The notes under the pieces are model-generated. The model did no database searches. It was not told where the DNA came from and saw nothing but the letters and a program-made list of their open reading frames with translations. From assembly GCA_025059535.1 (NCBI GenBank), contig JANXCX010000005.1, positions 62,001 to 126,000 of the forward strand: DNA of 64,000 nt, in the 5' to 3' direction. The stretch comes from Bacteroidia bacterium. GTDB lineage: Bacteria; Bacteroidota; Bacteroidia; SpSt-205. Below, one piece after another: positions 42,001 to 49,556 of the stretch. A program made the position numbers and the translations under genes. Within the stretch, counting starts at the first letter, position 1. Each line of letters begins with the position of its first letter.

Positions 42001-43512
42001 GCCCAGGCCGAATACCAAACAGCAGTCGCCCTACGCCAGCGGAACAAAGCCCTTGTTCTTCAATCCCTCTTTTTGGCTGAGCTCTCCCGTACTCAGACCC
42101 GCAAAGGCAATGCGGAAGTAGGCATACGCCTAGCCTTAGAGGCGCTCCCGCGCTACATAGACGGACCAAATGAACGGCCCTTTGTAGATGAAGCTGAAGC
42201 CGCGCTCTACTTCGCTCTCCATGCCCATCTCTACCCCACCCCCCTGCGCAAACTCGTCGGCCATAAGAATAGAGTCGTCTATGCCACATTTAGTCCTGAC
42301 GGCACGACTTTGGCCACATCAAGCTGGGATAAGACGATTCGCCTCTGGAATGTCCAAACCGGCGCTTCGCGTGTAGTACTGAGCGGTCATACTCATATCG
42401 TAGAGAAGGTATTTTTCTCGGCGCAGCTTACTTACCTCGTCTCACTAGCCGAGGACTTTTCGGCGCGTGTGTGGGATTTGCGCCGGGGTATAAGTATAGC
42501 TCAGCTCTGGGGCCATCGCGACAATCTTACCCATGTAGCACTTTCCGCCGACGCTTCCCTTATACTCACTACCTCGCTGGATAAGACGGCTCGGCTTTGG
42601 CGCGGCCATTCGGGAGAGCTGCTGGAAAAAGTAGAAGCGGATAGCGAAGTCTTACACGGCGTCCTTACCGCCGATGGAAAAAAAGCCGCCTTTGGTACCC
42701 GCAGCGGGACGCTGTATTTATGGGATATTCCGCAAAACCACCTCGTTAAGCTTTCGGTACATGGCGGCCCAATCAGCCAAATTATTTTAGCCCCTACTGA
42801 GGATAGGCTCCTCTGTTTGAGTGAAGATGGCACCGCTTCCCTGTGGAATTGGGAAGGCAACCAGTTGGGACGCCTGAGGGCGGAAGGCGCTCCCATGCGT
42901 GTGGCAGACTTTTCGCCAGAGGGAGATAAAGTGGTAATAGGTTTAGCCGACTCTACGCTGCGGGTATGGGCGCTGCCCTCAGGTCAGCTTTTACGGGTAA
43001 TGCGCGGTCATATGGGGCTGCCCTATGCCCTACAGTGGAGTCCTAGCGGCAAGCACATCCTCTCCATCGGTACAGACCAGAAGGCCATCCTCTGGAGCGG
43101 ACGCAGCTTCCTGCCCCTTACGGAATATACCTTTCCGCCTCATATTACTTTTAGGCCGGCCTTTAGCCCAGATGGGAAATATCTCGCCGTCCCAGGCCTT
43201 AAAGGGAGTGTCTATCTCTATCCTACCCTTCCCGATCGTCAGGAACTCATCAATGCCGCATGGGAGAAGGTGGTGCGGCCTCTTACCGCCGAAGAGCGGC
43301 GGAACTTCTTCTTAGAAGATCCGCGTATTACGAGCGAGCTTCCACCCTATCGCAAGCTACCGCGCGCGCGTATCCATACGGTTCAGCCGGGGGAAACGCT
43401 CAATACCCTTGCGGCCAAATATGGGGTTAGCGTAGAGCAGCTACGCGCCCTTAATCGGCTAGAGAGCGAAGTACGCCCTGGCGACAAGATTATTACTACC
43501 TACGAAGAGTAA
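39004..43512 (+). CDS. nSTAND1-type NTPase with tandem N-terminal domains, membrane helix, WD40 propeller and LysM
   Basis: This protein has 1502 residues. Order: two alpha/beta domains of similar layout (about 15-150 and 164-300, with hydrophobic strands FLVIGHEKG and LLVIFFHRAG), which I compare to TIR/DUF4062-like modules without certainty; an nSTAND1 linker CPYIGLRPFEEGETVFFHGR; NTPase with Walker A GASGDGKS (346-353) and Walker B LLILVDQFEE (Asp459); a region with HEALIRNWEQLIRWAEKEA; membrane helix 861-882; an Arg/Glu/Ala coiled coil (about 886-1040); seven or eight WD40 repeats (about 1081-1415); and a C-terminal LysM (HTVQPGETLNTLAAKYGVS, about 1457-1500). Basic RNRR before the helix predicts the NTPase inside and the WD40-LysM part in the periplasm. 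It probably senses something by the propeller and LysM and signals through the NTPase. A perfect promoter box precedes it and the next gene has its own. Confidence 0.85.
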   Translation: MKPEAALAVTAEGVRPLSVWLGWTAPSAQVQREVLSVMLKGAGYAVEMPAEIDLSAIEHISQHYDAAFLVIGHEKGPVLADGSLLLRRQYERLLRQLGPNFRLLIWAPVDETKVYEVEVQELLTFIENTLTERVLFTRTSSLPLLVGEVRAFLSEAVEARQAVKAYEIGFLHNARDAESCFGLVERLSQAYKVQTLSFRPERADTDMEEALRLYRQSQLLVIFFHRAGDWGVSIAQHLWKVGGGLSQPTPILLIGFPEPPRNRRLSLHVPNIRLELAEPEAVEARIQKALAEARKSAVWPDTLRVCPYIGLRPFEEGETVFFHGRERHIQKILDQLRERKFVMVTGASGDGKSSLVFAGVLPALRANRMPAPYPTWAVAAFRPEKQPLTNLALALSGALGYSNVAEVENRLSYGFSALVELYKASTAYIDPTSPEFQNLSDAEKIARLREGQNLLILVDQFEEFFTNEENYSAGMASPLAQITVNVLSETIRIAQREDLPIWVLFTMRSDFIGQCVAFHGFAELIGESTYFVPRLTREEFQAVIERPAELNGDRVTPRLTQRLLNDLGDGIDQLPVLQHALHRIWYAADQGRTPMDLLHYAMVGGLASFKLAEQDRPLFEQYLATLPPHERELYQNPRLRNVLNFHAEWIYSHLDQLYQARYQETLPLTLLQQIVSRLMVSLTRIDEGRAVRARLTLQQITDMLGLPGVGVDTVARIAALYQVPEVSFLQPSLPEGTNYLLSPNDTITISHEALIRNWEQLIRWAEKEAQSVRIFRELKFQVQRWLEGGQSNRLLLSGGAYQYFAEWYYRAAPNPAWMRRYIPPEELVPDVEPLEQALALREAIELYLARSKARIERNRRLLLLALAVVTLFFLLSLIAFYYANTQRLLAERHAQEAERQARLAQEQRLLAERNAEEARRQQLRAERERLVALQQKRLAESALRLAEAERNNAERQRQIAEAQRRIAELERERALTQQRIAENQTRLAEAARINAEYDRAQAEYQTAVALRQRNKALVLQSLFLAELSRTQTRKGNAEVGIRLALEALPRYIDGPNERPFVDEAEAALYFALHAHLYPTPLRKLVGHKNRVVYATFSPDGTTLATSSWDKTIRLWNVQTGASRVVLSGHTHIVEKVFFSAQLTYLVSLAEDFSARVWDLRRGISIAQLWGHRDNLTHVALSADASLILTTSLDKTARLWRGHSGELLEKVEADSEVLHGVLTADGKKAAFGTRSGTLYLWDIPQNHLVKLSVHGGPISQIILAPTEDRLLCLSEDGTASLWNWEGNQLGRLRAEGAPMRVADFSPEGDKVVIGLADSTLRVWALPSGQLLRVMRGHMGLPYALQWSPSGKHILSIGTDQKAILWSGRSFLPLTEYTFPPHITFRPAFSPDGKYLAVPGLKGSVYLYPTLPDRQELINAAWEKVVRPLTAEERRNFFLEDPRITSELPPYRKLPRARIHTVQPGETLNTLAAKYGVSVEQLRALNRLESEVRPGDKIITTYEE

Positions 43513-43520
43513 GGATATCG

Positions 43521-43528
43521 TATTTTTG
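43521..43528 (+). promoter_or_regulatory. -7 box TATTTTTG for the outer-membrane protein gene
   Basis: This perfect consensus lies 5 nt before ATG 43534, in the 21-bp gap after the STAND gene. Confidence 0.65.
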
Positions 43529-43533
43529 CGCGA

Positions 43534-44250
43534 ATGCCGAGTGGCGGCAGGGGGCTTCTATTGTGCGGTTGGATTTGGGCGCAGCAGACTCTTATAAACC
43601 TTCCTTCGGTGGAAGTTACGCCACGCAAGCGCTTCTTCATTCTCCACGAAACCCAACTGCGATTTTGGCGCCCTGCTCCCTATTGGGTTACCAGCCACTT
43701 CTTCGTATATGGTCTTAGCCGAGATATAGAAGTAGGCATAACCTTTTACGATTTCGGCTTTCCTGCCCAGCATTATAGCACTATAGCTACGGGCTATAAA
43801 TTTTCGCGCCTTTTATTTACGCGCTCTTCACTGGGGAAGTTAGAATTCCGCTGGACCTTGGGACAGATGGTTACCACCTCAGTTACAGCTAAAGGGGTGG
43901 GGGTATGGACCTATAGTATGCTGAGCGCGCGTTTACCTCTTCTGCGTACGCGCCTCTCTGCGGGCGGTAGCGCCGGCCCGCGTCCTCTCTTTGGTGAGCC
44001 CGAAGAGCGCCTCGGATTCCTGAACCTTAGCACCATAGACTTTGTAGCTTCCTTAGAACAGCCCCTCACAAAGGATTGGCAATTTGTAGTGGAATGGTTT
44101 TCAGGCAATCGCCACGAGTTCGCTTACGTAGTAGTGGGATTTATTTTCCAAAAGGGCGATTTTACTTCCGTAATTGCTTATAAGATCGCCAATAACCCTG
44201 CTCTTTGGGACACAAATGGATTCGTGCTAGAGGCGGGTACATTTCTATGA
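43534..44250 (+). CDS. Predicted outer-membrane beta-barrel protein, unknown function
   Basis: This 238-residue protein has signal peptide MPSGGRGLLLCGWIWAQ and then alternating aromatic/polar strands with glycine-rich turns (VTSHFFVYGLSRDIEVGITF, KFSRLLFTRSSLGKLEFRW, and a final NGFVLEAGTFL). This suggests a small outer-membrane barrel, ending in a Phe-Leu terminus compatible with BAM recognition. I do not recognise a family. Its own promoter box separates it from the STAND gene, so a functional link is only positional. Confidence 0.6.
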   Translation: MPSGGRGLLLCGWIWAQQTLINLPSVEVTPRKRFFILHETQLRFWRPAPYWVTSHFFVYGLSRDIEVGITFYDFGFPAQHYSTIATGYKFSRLLFTRSSLGKLEFRWTLGQMVTTSVTAKGVGVWTYSMLSARLPLLRTRLSAGGSAGPRPLFGEPEERLGFLNLSTIDFVASLEQPLTKDWQFVVEWFSGNRHEFAYVVVGFIFQKGDFTSVIAYKIANNPALWDTNGFVLEAGTFL

Positions 44251-44267
44251 AGGCTGGGTGAGTGGTG

Positions 44268-44275
44268 TATTTTTG
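44268..44275 (+). promoter_or_regulatory. -7 box TATTTTTG for the cobalamin adenosyltransferase gene
   Basis: This perfect consensus lies 4 nt before ATG 44280. An in-frame GTG at 44262 lies upstream of the box and is rejected as the start. Confidence 0.65.
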
Positions 44276-44279
44276 CTGC

Positions 44280-44834
44280 ATGCGGATTTATACACGTACG
44301 GGCGACAGGGGTGAGACAGGCCTTTTGGGCGGTGGGCGTGTGTCTAAGGCTGACCCGCGCATAGAAGCCTATGGTACGCTAGATGAACTAAACGCTGTCC
44401 TCGGCCTCCTCGTACAAGAAGTGCCCGAGGAGGATAAACCCTTCTTGCGTCGGATACAAAGTCAGCTTTTTACTATAGGCTCGCATTTAGCGGCGGGAAA
44501 AAGTACCAAGCCCGTACCTTTACCCCCCTTCTCCGCCGAGGAGATAACGGCCTTAGAGGTGGATATTGATAGGCGGCAGGCGATGATTCCTCCTATGCGT
44601 GCCTTCATTTTGCCCGGTAGCTCGCGTCCCGAAGCCCTAGCGCATCTGGCCCGTACGGTATGCCGCCGAGCCGAGCGCCGCCTAGTGCAGCTCTACCAGC
44701 AGGAAGAAGGCAACCCCCTCTTTCTTCAGTACCTCAATCGCCTCAGCGACTGGCTTTTTATTCTAGCCCGCTATCTTACCTATCATTTAGGCGCTGTAGA
44801 AATACCCTGGCAGCCGGAAAAATCTACGCCTTGA
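44280..44834 (+). CDS. Cob(I)alamin adenosyltransferase, PduO type
   Basis: This is a 184-residue helical-bundle enzyme that transfers adenosyl from ATP to cob(I)alamin, giving coenzyme B12. The N-terminus RIYTRTGDRGETGLLGGGRV holds the ATP-binding loop, DPRIEAYGTLDELNAVLG follows, and FILPGSSRPEALAHLARTV with RRAERRLV is the C-terminal signature. It lies directly before the methylcitrate genes. Adenosylcobalamin is used by methylmalonyl-CoA mutase, so propionate may also enter the TCA cycle by that route; no mutase gene is seen here. Confidence 0.94.
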   Translation: MRIYTRTGDRGETGLLGGGRVSKADPRIEAYGTLDELNAVLGLLVQEVPEEDKPFLRRIQSQLFTIGSHLAAGKSTKPVPLPPFSAEEITALEVDIDRRQAMIPPMRAFILPGSSRPEALAHLARTVCRRAERRLVQLYQQEEGNPLFLQYLNRLSDWLFILARYLTYHLGAVEIPWQPEKSTP

Positions 44835-44861
44835 CGCCCTCAAAAGGGATTTGAATTTGCC

Positions 44862-44869
44862 TACCTTTG
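44862..44869 (+). promoter_or_regulatory. -7 box TACCTTTG for the prpCDB operon
   Basis: This perfect consensus lies 17 nt before ATG 44887, one of only two perfect boxes with a longer spacer. Confidence 0.6.
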
Positions 44870-44886
44870 CCCTAAAACTTCCCTGT

Positions 44887-46005
44887 ATGGCTTTACCTAA
44901 TAAAGATTACAGCCCAGGGCTGGAAGGTGTAATAGCCGCCGAAACGCGCATATCCTTTTTGGATACCGAACGGGAGGAGATTGTAATACGGGGGTATAAT
45001 CTCTTAGAGCTTATTCGGCTGGCCAGTTATGTAGAGGTGGTGGGCCTGCTTCTTTGGGAGCGGCTGCCGACTCCTGAGGAACGAGCTGCGCTAGAGCGGT
45101 CTATGGTGGAATCGTCTGTACCAAACGCCATATATGATATCCTCCGCCGCCTACCCTCTACCATGCATGCAATGGACCGCCTGCGGACGGCTGTATCCGC
45201 TTTAGCAGGGTTTGACCCTGAGGCTAACTCGTCCGATGCGGCCTCGGAGATAGCGCGCGCCCCGCGTCTCATCGGCCAGATAGCCCAAATTGTGGCCAAT
45301 CTCTCGGCTATCGCTAATGGTCAAGAGCCTCAAAGCTTTGTGCCGGGGCGCAGCTTCGCAGAGAACTTCTTAGCCACACTGGTGCGCCGCTCCGTTACGC
45401 CGGCTGAGGTACGCGCCTTTGAGCAGAGCCTTATTGCCTATAGCGAACACGAGCTACCCAACTCTACTTTTGCCGCGCGCGTGGTGGCTTCCACCCTGGC
45501 GGATGTCTATGGGGCCCTTACCAGTGCCGTAGCTTCCCTCAAAGGTCCTCTACACGGCGGCGCTAACGAAGCAGTGATGTACATGCTTCTGGAAGCAGGT
45601 ACCCCCGAGGGATTGGAACAGCTTATACGCGCTAAGCTGGCCCGTAAAGAGCGCATCATGGGATTTGGCCATCGCGTGTATATGCGCCGCATGGACCCGC
45701 GTGCCCAGCTGCTGAAAGAAGTACTCCACGAGCTTATCAGGCAGCGCGGCGAAGGCCACCTCTACGCCGACATGTGCCAGCGCGGAGAGGATATTATGCG
45801 TGCCGAAAAGGGCCTTTTCCCTAATCTAGACTACTACGCCGCACCGGTGTATTACTTGCTGGGCATACCTATAGAGCTTTACACGCCTATCTTCTTTGCT
45901 GCGCGTACGGCAGGTCTTTTAGCCCATATTATTGAACAGCATAGAGAGAATCGGCTTTATCGGCCGCGTGTGCTTTACACAGGTCCTCGCGGATTGCGCC
46001 TATGA
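44887..46005 (+). CDS. prpC: 2-methylcitrate synthase (citrate synthase family)
   Basis: PrpC condenses propionyl-CoA with oxaloacetate to 2-methylcitrate. The 372-residue protein is a small-type citrate synthase with the active-site His in SLKGPLHGGANEAV and the second His in IMGFGHRVY. The synthase type cannot be read from motifs alone; the immediate prpD and prpB neighbours make PrpC the best call, while a dual role as citrate synthase remains possible. ATG 44887 is preferred to an upstream in-frame ATG at 44851, which precedes the promoter box. The stop overlaps prpD (ATGA). Confidence 0.88.
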   Translation: MALPNKDYSPGLEGVIAAETRISFLDTEREEIVIRGYNLLELIRLASYVEVVGLLLWERLPTPEERAALERSMVESSVPNAIYDILRRLPSTMHAMDRLRTAVSALAGFDPEANSSDAASEIARAPRLIGQIAQIVANLSAIANGQEPQSFVPGRSFAENFLATLVRRSVTPAEVRAFEQSLIAYSEHELPNSTFAARVVASTLADVYGALTSAVASLKGPLHGGANEAVMYMLLEAGTPEGLEQLIRAKLARKERIMGFGHRVYMRRMDPRAQLLKEVLHELIRQRGEGHLYADMCQRGEDIMRAEKGLFPNLDYYAAPVYYLLGIPIELYTPIFFAARTAGLLAHIIEQHRENRLYRPRVLYTGPRGLRL

Positions 46006-47453
46006 GTCACATCCATACGCAAGCAACCTACGACGCCGTTTTAGAGGAGCTGGCGGAATACATCGTAAGTGGCGTTATAGATAGTCAGGAGGCCTATAAT
46101 ACAGCTCATCTGGCCCTCATGGACTCTTTAGCCTGTGCCTTACTCGCTTTAGAGAAGCCCGAATGTACTAAGCTTATAGGTCCAGTTGTGCCTGAGGCCT
46201 ACCTGCCCTATGGCGTGCGCGTGCCCGGTACACCGCATGTGGTAGACCCTGTGCAGGGGGCTTTCTCCATTACGGCGCTTATTCGTTGGCTGGATTATAA
46301 CGACACTTGGCTAGCTAAAGAATGGGGCCACCCCTCGGATAACTTAGGGGCCCTTTTAGCGGTGATGGACTATATCAGCCAGCGCCGGCGTCTACAGGGC
46401 GAGCCTGTCTACCGTATAGCCGACCTCCTCACGGCTATGATAAAAGCCTACGAAATCCAGGGCATCTTAGCCTTAGAGGTAAGCCTAAATCGGCGGGGGT
46501 TTGATCATGTGCATTTTGTGAAAGTGGCGTCGGCGGGCTTAGCCGCCTATCTATTAGATGGGCAAAAAGAAACTGTGCTCAGCGCTCTGTCGCATGCCTT
46601 TATAGATGGGGCCGCGCTGCGTACCTATCGCCATTTCCCGAATACCGGCCCCCGCAAATCCTGGGCGGCGGCCGATGCCACTAGCCGAGCGGTACGCTTA
46701 GCTCTCTTTGCAGCGGCGGGCGAGCCAGGCTACCCCTCTGCCCTTACCGCGCCCACCTGGGGCTTTGAAGCGGTGGTATTAGGCGGGGCCAAAGTACAAC
46801 TCGCCCGCCCCTTGGGTAGCTACGTAATGGAAAATATCCTCTTCAAAGTCGCCTATCCGGCCGAATTTCATGGTCAGACTGCCGTAGAAGCGGCGCTTCG
46901 GCTTCATCCGCAGGTGCGCCACAGGCTGGATGACATAAGCCGCATTGTCCTAGAGACGCAAGAGTCCGCCATGCGCATAATAAACAAGCCTGGCCCATTC
47001 CGCAACCCTGCTGATAGGGACCACTCTCTGCAGTATATGACGGCGGTGGCCCTACTGTATGGAGAGCTTGAGTATGCGCATTATGAGGAGCCTATAGCCT
47101 CCGATCAGCGCATTCCTGCGCTTATCGCTCGGATGGAGGTGTGCGAAAATCCCGACTTTAGTCGGGACTATCTAGACCCTGCCAAGCGCTCTATTGCTAA
47201 TGCGATTCAGATTTTCTTTACCGATGGCGGTGCGACTGAGCGGGTCTTGGTGGAGTATCCCTTAGGCCATCGACGGCGGCGGGCCGAGGCTCTACCCCTT
47301 CTCCAAGCCAAATTCCAAGCCGCACTCCAGCGGGTGTATCCAGCTAAGAAGGCAGAATCGCTCTATCGTCTTATGACGGACTTTCCGGCGCTACTGGAGA
47401 TGGAGGTAGACAAGTTTATGGGGCTTCTGGCTCATCCTTCAGGGGTTAGGTAA
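46002..47453 (+). CDS. prpD: 2-methylcitrate dehydratase
   Basis: PrpD dehydrates 2-methylcitrate to 2-methylaconitate. The 483-residue protein belongs to the MmgE/PrpD family, with HLALMDSLACALLAL near the N-terminus, RWLDYNDTWLAKEWGHPSDN as the family's DxNDT-type motif, and YRHFPNTGPRKSWAAADATS further on. It overlaps prpC by 4 bp and prpB by 1 bp (TAATG), so it is translated together with them. No acnD or prpF is present, as expected for the PrpD-type variant. Confidence 0.94.
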   Translation: MSHIHTQATYDAVLEELAEYIVSGVIDSQEAYNTAHLALMDSLACALLALEKPECTKLIGPVVPEAYLPYGVRVPGTPHVVDPVQGAFSITALIRWLDYNDTWLAKEWGHPSDNLGALLAVMDYISQRRRLQGEPVYRIADLLTAMIKAYEIQGILALEVSLNRRGFDHVHFVKVASAGLAAYLLDGQKETVLSALSHAFIDGAALRTYRHFPNTGPRKSWAAADATSRAVRLALFAAAGEPGYPSALTAPTWGFEAVVLGGAKVQLARPLGSYVMENILFKVAYPAEFHGQTAVEAALRLHPQVRHRLDDISRIVLETQESAMRIINKPGPFRNPADRDHSLQYMTAVALLYGELEYAHYEEPIASDQRIPALIARMEVCENPDFSRDYLDPAKRSIANAIQIFFTDGGATERVLVEYPLGHRRRRAEALPLLQAKFQAALQRVYPAKKAESLYRLMTDFPALLEMEVDKFMGLLAHPSGVR

Positions 47454-48367
47454 TGGCCGCTTGGCTTCTTCACAGTTTGCCTTCTCAGGAGGAATTAGTT
47501 CAGCGGTTTCGCACGCGAGTAGCCCAGGGGCGGCTTATTTTACCCGGGGCCCATGACCCTCTTGCGGGGCTTTTAGCGCGTCAAGCAGGCTTTGAGGCGC
47601 TTTATCTCTCGGGCGCAGCCTTCTCAGCCAGTATGGGCCTGCCGGACTTAGGCCTCCTCACTTTGGAAGAAGTAACCGAGCGTGCAAGAGCCCTAGTGCG
47701 CGCCACCGGTTTGCCCCTGGTAGTGGATGGGGATACGGGCTTTGGGGAGGCGCTGAATGTCGTACGCCTAGGGCGGCAGCTGGTGGAGGCCGGCGTAGCA
47801 GCCGTACAACTGGAAGACCAAGAGATGCCTAAGCGTTGCGGCCATCTAGCGGGTAAGCGGCTCGTCCCCGCTCAAGTAATGGTAGAAAAAATCCGCGCTC
47901 TCAAGCGCACCGTACCCAGCCTAGTAGTAATTGCGCGCACGGATGCCCATGCGCTGGAAGGCCTCAGGGGCGTGCTGGAGCGTGCCCGGCAGTACGTAGA
48001 AGCGGGGGCCGATATCCTATTTCCCGAAGCGCTTACTACGCTTGAGGAGTTTGCCGAAGTGCGCCAAGAAGTAAAGGTACCTCTTTTGGCTAACCTTACC
48101 GAATTTGGCAAAACGCCTTCACTCACGGCGGAACAACTCTTTGCTCTGGGCTATGAAATTGCTCTTTTTCCGGTTTCAGCCCTACGGGTAGCGGCTAAGG
48201 CCATGGCGCAGTTTTACCGCCACCTTCGGGCAACGGGTAGTGCGCAAGCCTACCTCCCCCACATGCAGACGCGTGCAGAGCTGTATGAGCTTATTGGGTA
48301 TGCCGCCTACGAAACCTTTGACGCAGAGGTGGCAAGCCGCACCGCCTCCGCCCAACCGAATTCCTAA
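47453..48367 (+). CDS. prpB: Methylisocitrate lyase
   Basis: PrpB splits 2-methylisocitrate into pyruvate and succinate, completing the methylcitrate cycle. The 304-residue protein has the isocitrate-lyase superfamily signature KRCGHLAGKRLVP (catalytic Cys129), VDGDTGFGEALNV for Mg2+ binding, AAVQLEDQEMP and VVIARTDAHA. The smaller size and the prp neighbours separate it from AceA at 2386-3702. It ends 5 bp before the convergent metallo-hydrolase gene. Confidence 0.94.
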   Translation: MAAWLLHSLPSQEELVQRFRTRVAQGRLILPGAHDPLAGLLARQAGFEALYLSGAAFSASMGLPDLGLLTLEEVTERARALVRATGLPLVVDGDTGFGEALNVVRLGRQLVEAGVAAVQLEDQEMPKRCGHLAGKRLVPAQVMVEKIRALKRTVPSLVVIARTDAHALEGLRGVLERARQYVEAGADILFPEALTTLEEFAEVRQEVKVPLLANLTEFGKTPSLTAEQLFALGYEIALFPVSALRVAAKAMAQFYRHLRATGSAQAYLPHMQTRAELYELIGYAAYETFDAEVASRTASAQPNS

Positions 48368-48372
48368 AGGCT

Positions 48373-49074
48373 TTAGGAAAGAAGAAATTCCGTATGCACC
48401 AGAGGCAAACGTAAATCGGGTGGGGCCGCTTCAGGGTCGCAGTGATAGCCCCAAGTAGGTATCCCCTGCTCTAAGAGGAAATAAAGAGCCTCAAAATAGC
48501 AATGGGTGGGCACCCGTTGAAAGCTTATGTCGTGAAATACCCACAAGGGCTGATGGGCTTTTAGCCAATCTGGCTCCTGCAGGCATGGTACCGGACAGCC
48601 TATATCCCCGCTGTATAAGAGATAGCCAGCGGCACTTTGAAAAAGGAAAGCGCTACTTGGCATATGGGGCATGTGCAGACCGTCTGTAGGCAGGCCTACT
48701 ACAGGCCCTTCCGCTTGATCAGCTAGCCTAAGATCAGCAAATCGCTCTACTTCCCCCATCAGAAAATGCAGAATTGTATGAAGTTTTGTCCGCACGCCTT
48801 CTGAGCCTGCTAATATGGTTATTGGTGGCATATTGCAGCGAAAGTGCCGGTGGTAGAGGAGAGCCGAGAGGCTCCCGATATGGTCATCGTGGAGGTGGGT
48901 AATGCATATCGCATCTATAGCTTCAAGGAGGTTTTCGGCTACAAGGCGCGGATAGACGGTGAAGCCGCAATCTATGAGGTAGGTTTTGTCTGACCAACGG
49001 AGCAAAGCGGCAGAATTGCCCCAGCGGATATCGTGCGCCCCCCCCGCCCCTAAGAAACGGATCTCAGGTTGCAC
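48373..49074 (-). CDS. Metallo-beta-lactamase-fold hydrolase
   Basis: This is a 233-residue enzyme of the MBL superfamily. HLHDDHIGSL is the HxHxDH motif, DCGF the first strand acidic loop, YSGDIGCP the bridging Asp, and WGYHCDPE near the C-terminus could supply the final His. The N-terminus (EIRFLGAGGAHDIRWGNSA) resembles RNase Z/PhnP-like members. The start is GTG 49074, 11 bp inside the 3' end of the upstream peroxiredoxin gene. The substrate is unknown. Confidence 0.8.
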   Translation of the reverse strand: MQPEIRFLGAGGAHDIRWGNSAALLRWSDKTYLIDCGFTVYPRLVAENLLEAIDAICITHLHDDHIGSLSALLYHRHFRCNMPPITILAGSEGVRTKLHTILHFLMGEVERFADLRLADQAEGPVVGLPTDGLHMPHMPSSAFLFQSAAGYLLYSGDIGCPVPCLQEPDWLKAHQPLWVFHDISFQRVPTHCYFEALYFLLEQGIPTWGYHCDPEAAPPDLRLPLVHTEFLLS

Positions 49075-49534
49075 GCAACCCTAAAATTTGCTGAGCATGC
49101 TTATCCGTCTCTACCTTCTCAATAATGCGCGCAATCCGTCCTTCTTCGTCTATAATGAAGGTGATTCGGAGGGGACCTTCATAGGTGCGGCCATATAGCT
49201 TTTTAGTACCCCAAGCCCCATAAGCCTTGATTATTTCTTTGTTAGGATCGGCCAGCAAAGAAAAGGGAAGCTGATACTTCTGCGCAAATTTTTTATGCGA
49301 TTCCACATCGTCGGCGCTTACGCCCAGTACGGCATAACCAGCGGCTTGCAGGGCGGCATAGTAGTCGCGCAAATTGCAGGCCTCCTTAGTGCAGCCGGGT
49401 GTATCGTCTTTTGGATAAAAGTATAGAATGACTTTCTGGCCGCGGTAGTCGGAGAGGCGCCGAAGCGTGCCATTCTGATCATAGGCGGCAAAGTCAGGCG
49501 CCGGCGCACCTACAGCCAAACTCGGATGCCCCAT
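49064..49534 (-). CDS. bcp: Thioredoxin-dependent peroxiredoxin, BCP/PrxQ type
   Basis: This 156-residue thiol peroxidase reduces hydroperoxides. VGAPAPDFAAYDQNG opens the fold, and YPKDDTPGCTKEACNLRDYY contains the peroxidatic Cys and, five residues on, the resolving Cys typical of PrxQ. VESHKKFAQKYQLPFSLLAD follows. It overlaps the following metallo-hydrolase gene. A degenerate AATTTTTG box lies 14 nt upstream of ATG 49534. Confidence 0.93.
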   Translation of the reverse strand: MGHPSLAVGAPAPDFAAYDQNGTLRRLSDYRGQKVILYFYPKDDTPGCTKEACNLRDYYAALQAAGYAVLGVSADDVESHKKFAQKYQLPFSLLADPNKEIIKAYGAWGTKKLYGRTYEGPLRITFIIDEEGRIARIIEKVETDKHAQQILGLRAT

Positions 49535-49548
49535 ATGCAGGGAAAAAA

Positions 49549-49556
49549 CAAAAATT
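49549..49556 (-). promoter_or_regulatory. Near-consensus -7 box AATTTTTG for bcp
   Basis: This is a seven-of-eight match within a T-rich stretch, 14 nt before ATG 49534. T-richness makes this one less certain. Confidence 0.35.

Noticed and set aside
41680..42030. Repetitive Glu/Arg/Ala coding DNA in the STAND gene as a possible DNA repeat or CRISPR-like array
   Set aside because: The periodicity comes from a coiled-coil protein sequence (AER/IAE heptads); the DNA units are not exact, not evenly spaced and have no spacers.
43534..44250. Outer-membrane protein as partner of the STAND protein
   Set aside because: It has its own perfect promoter box and no shared domain logic; adjacency alone is weak evidence.
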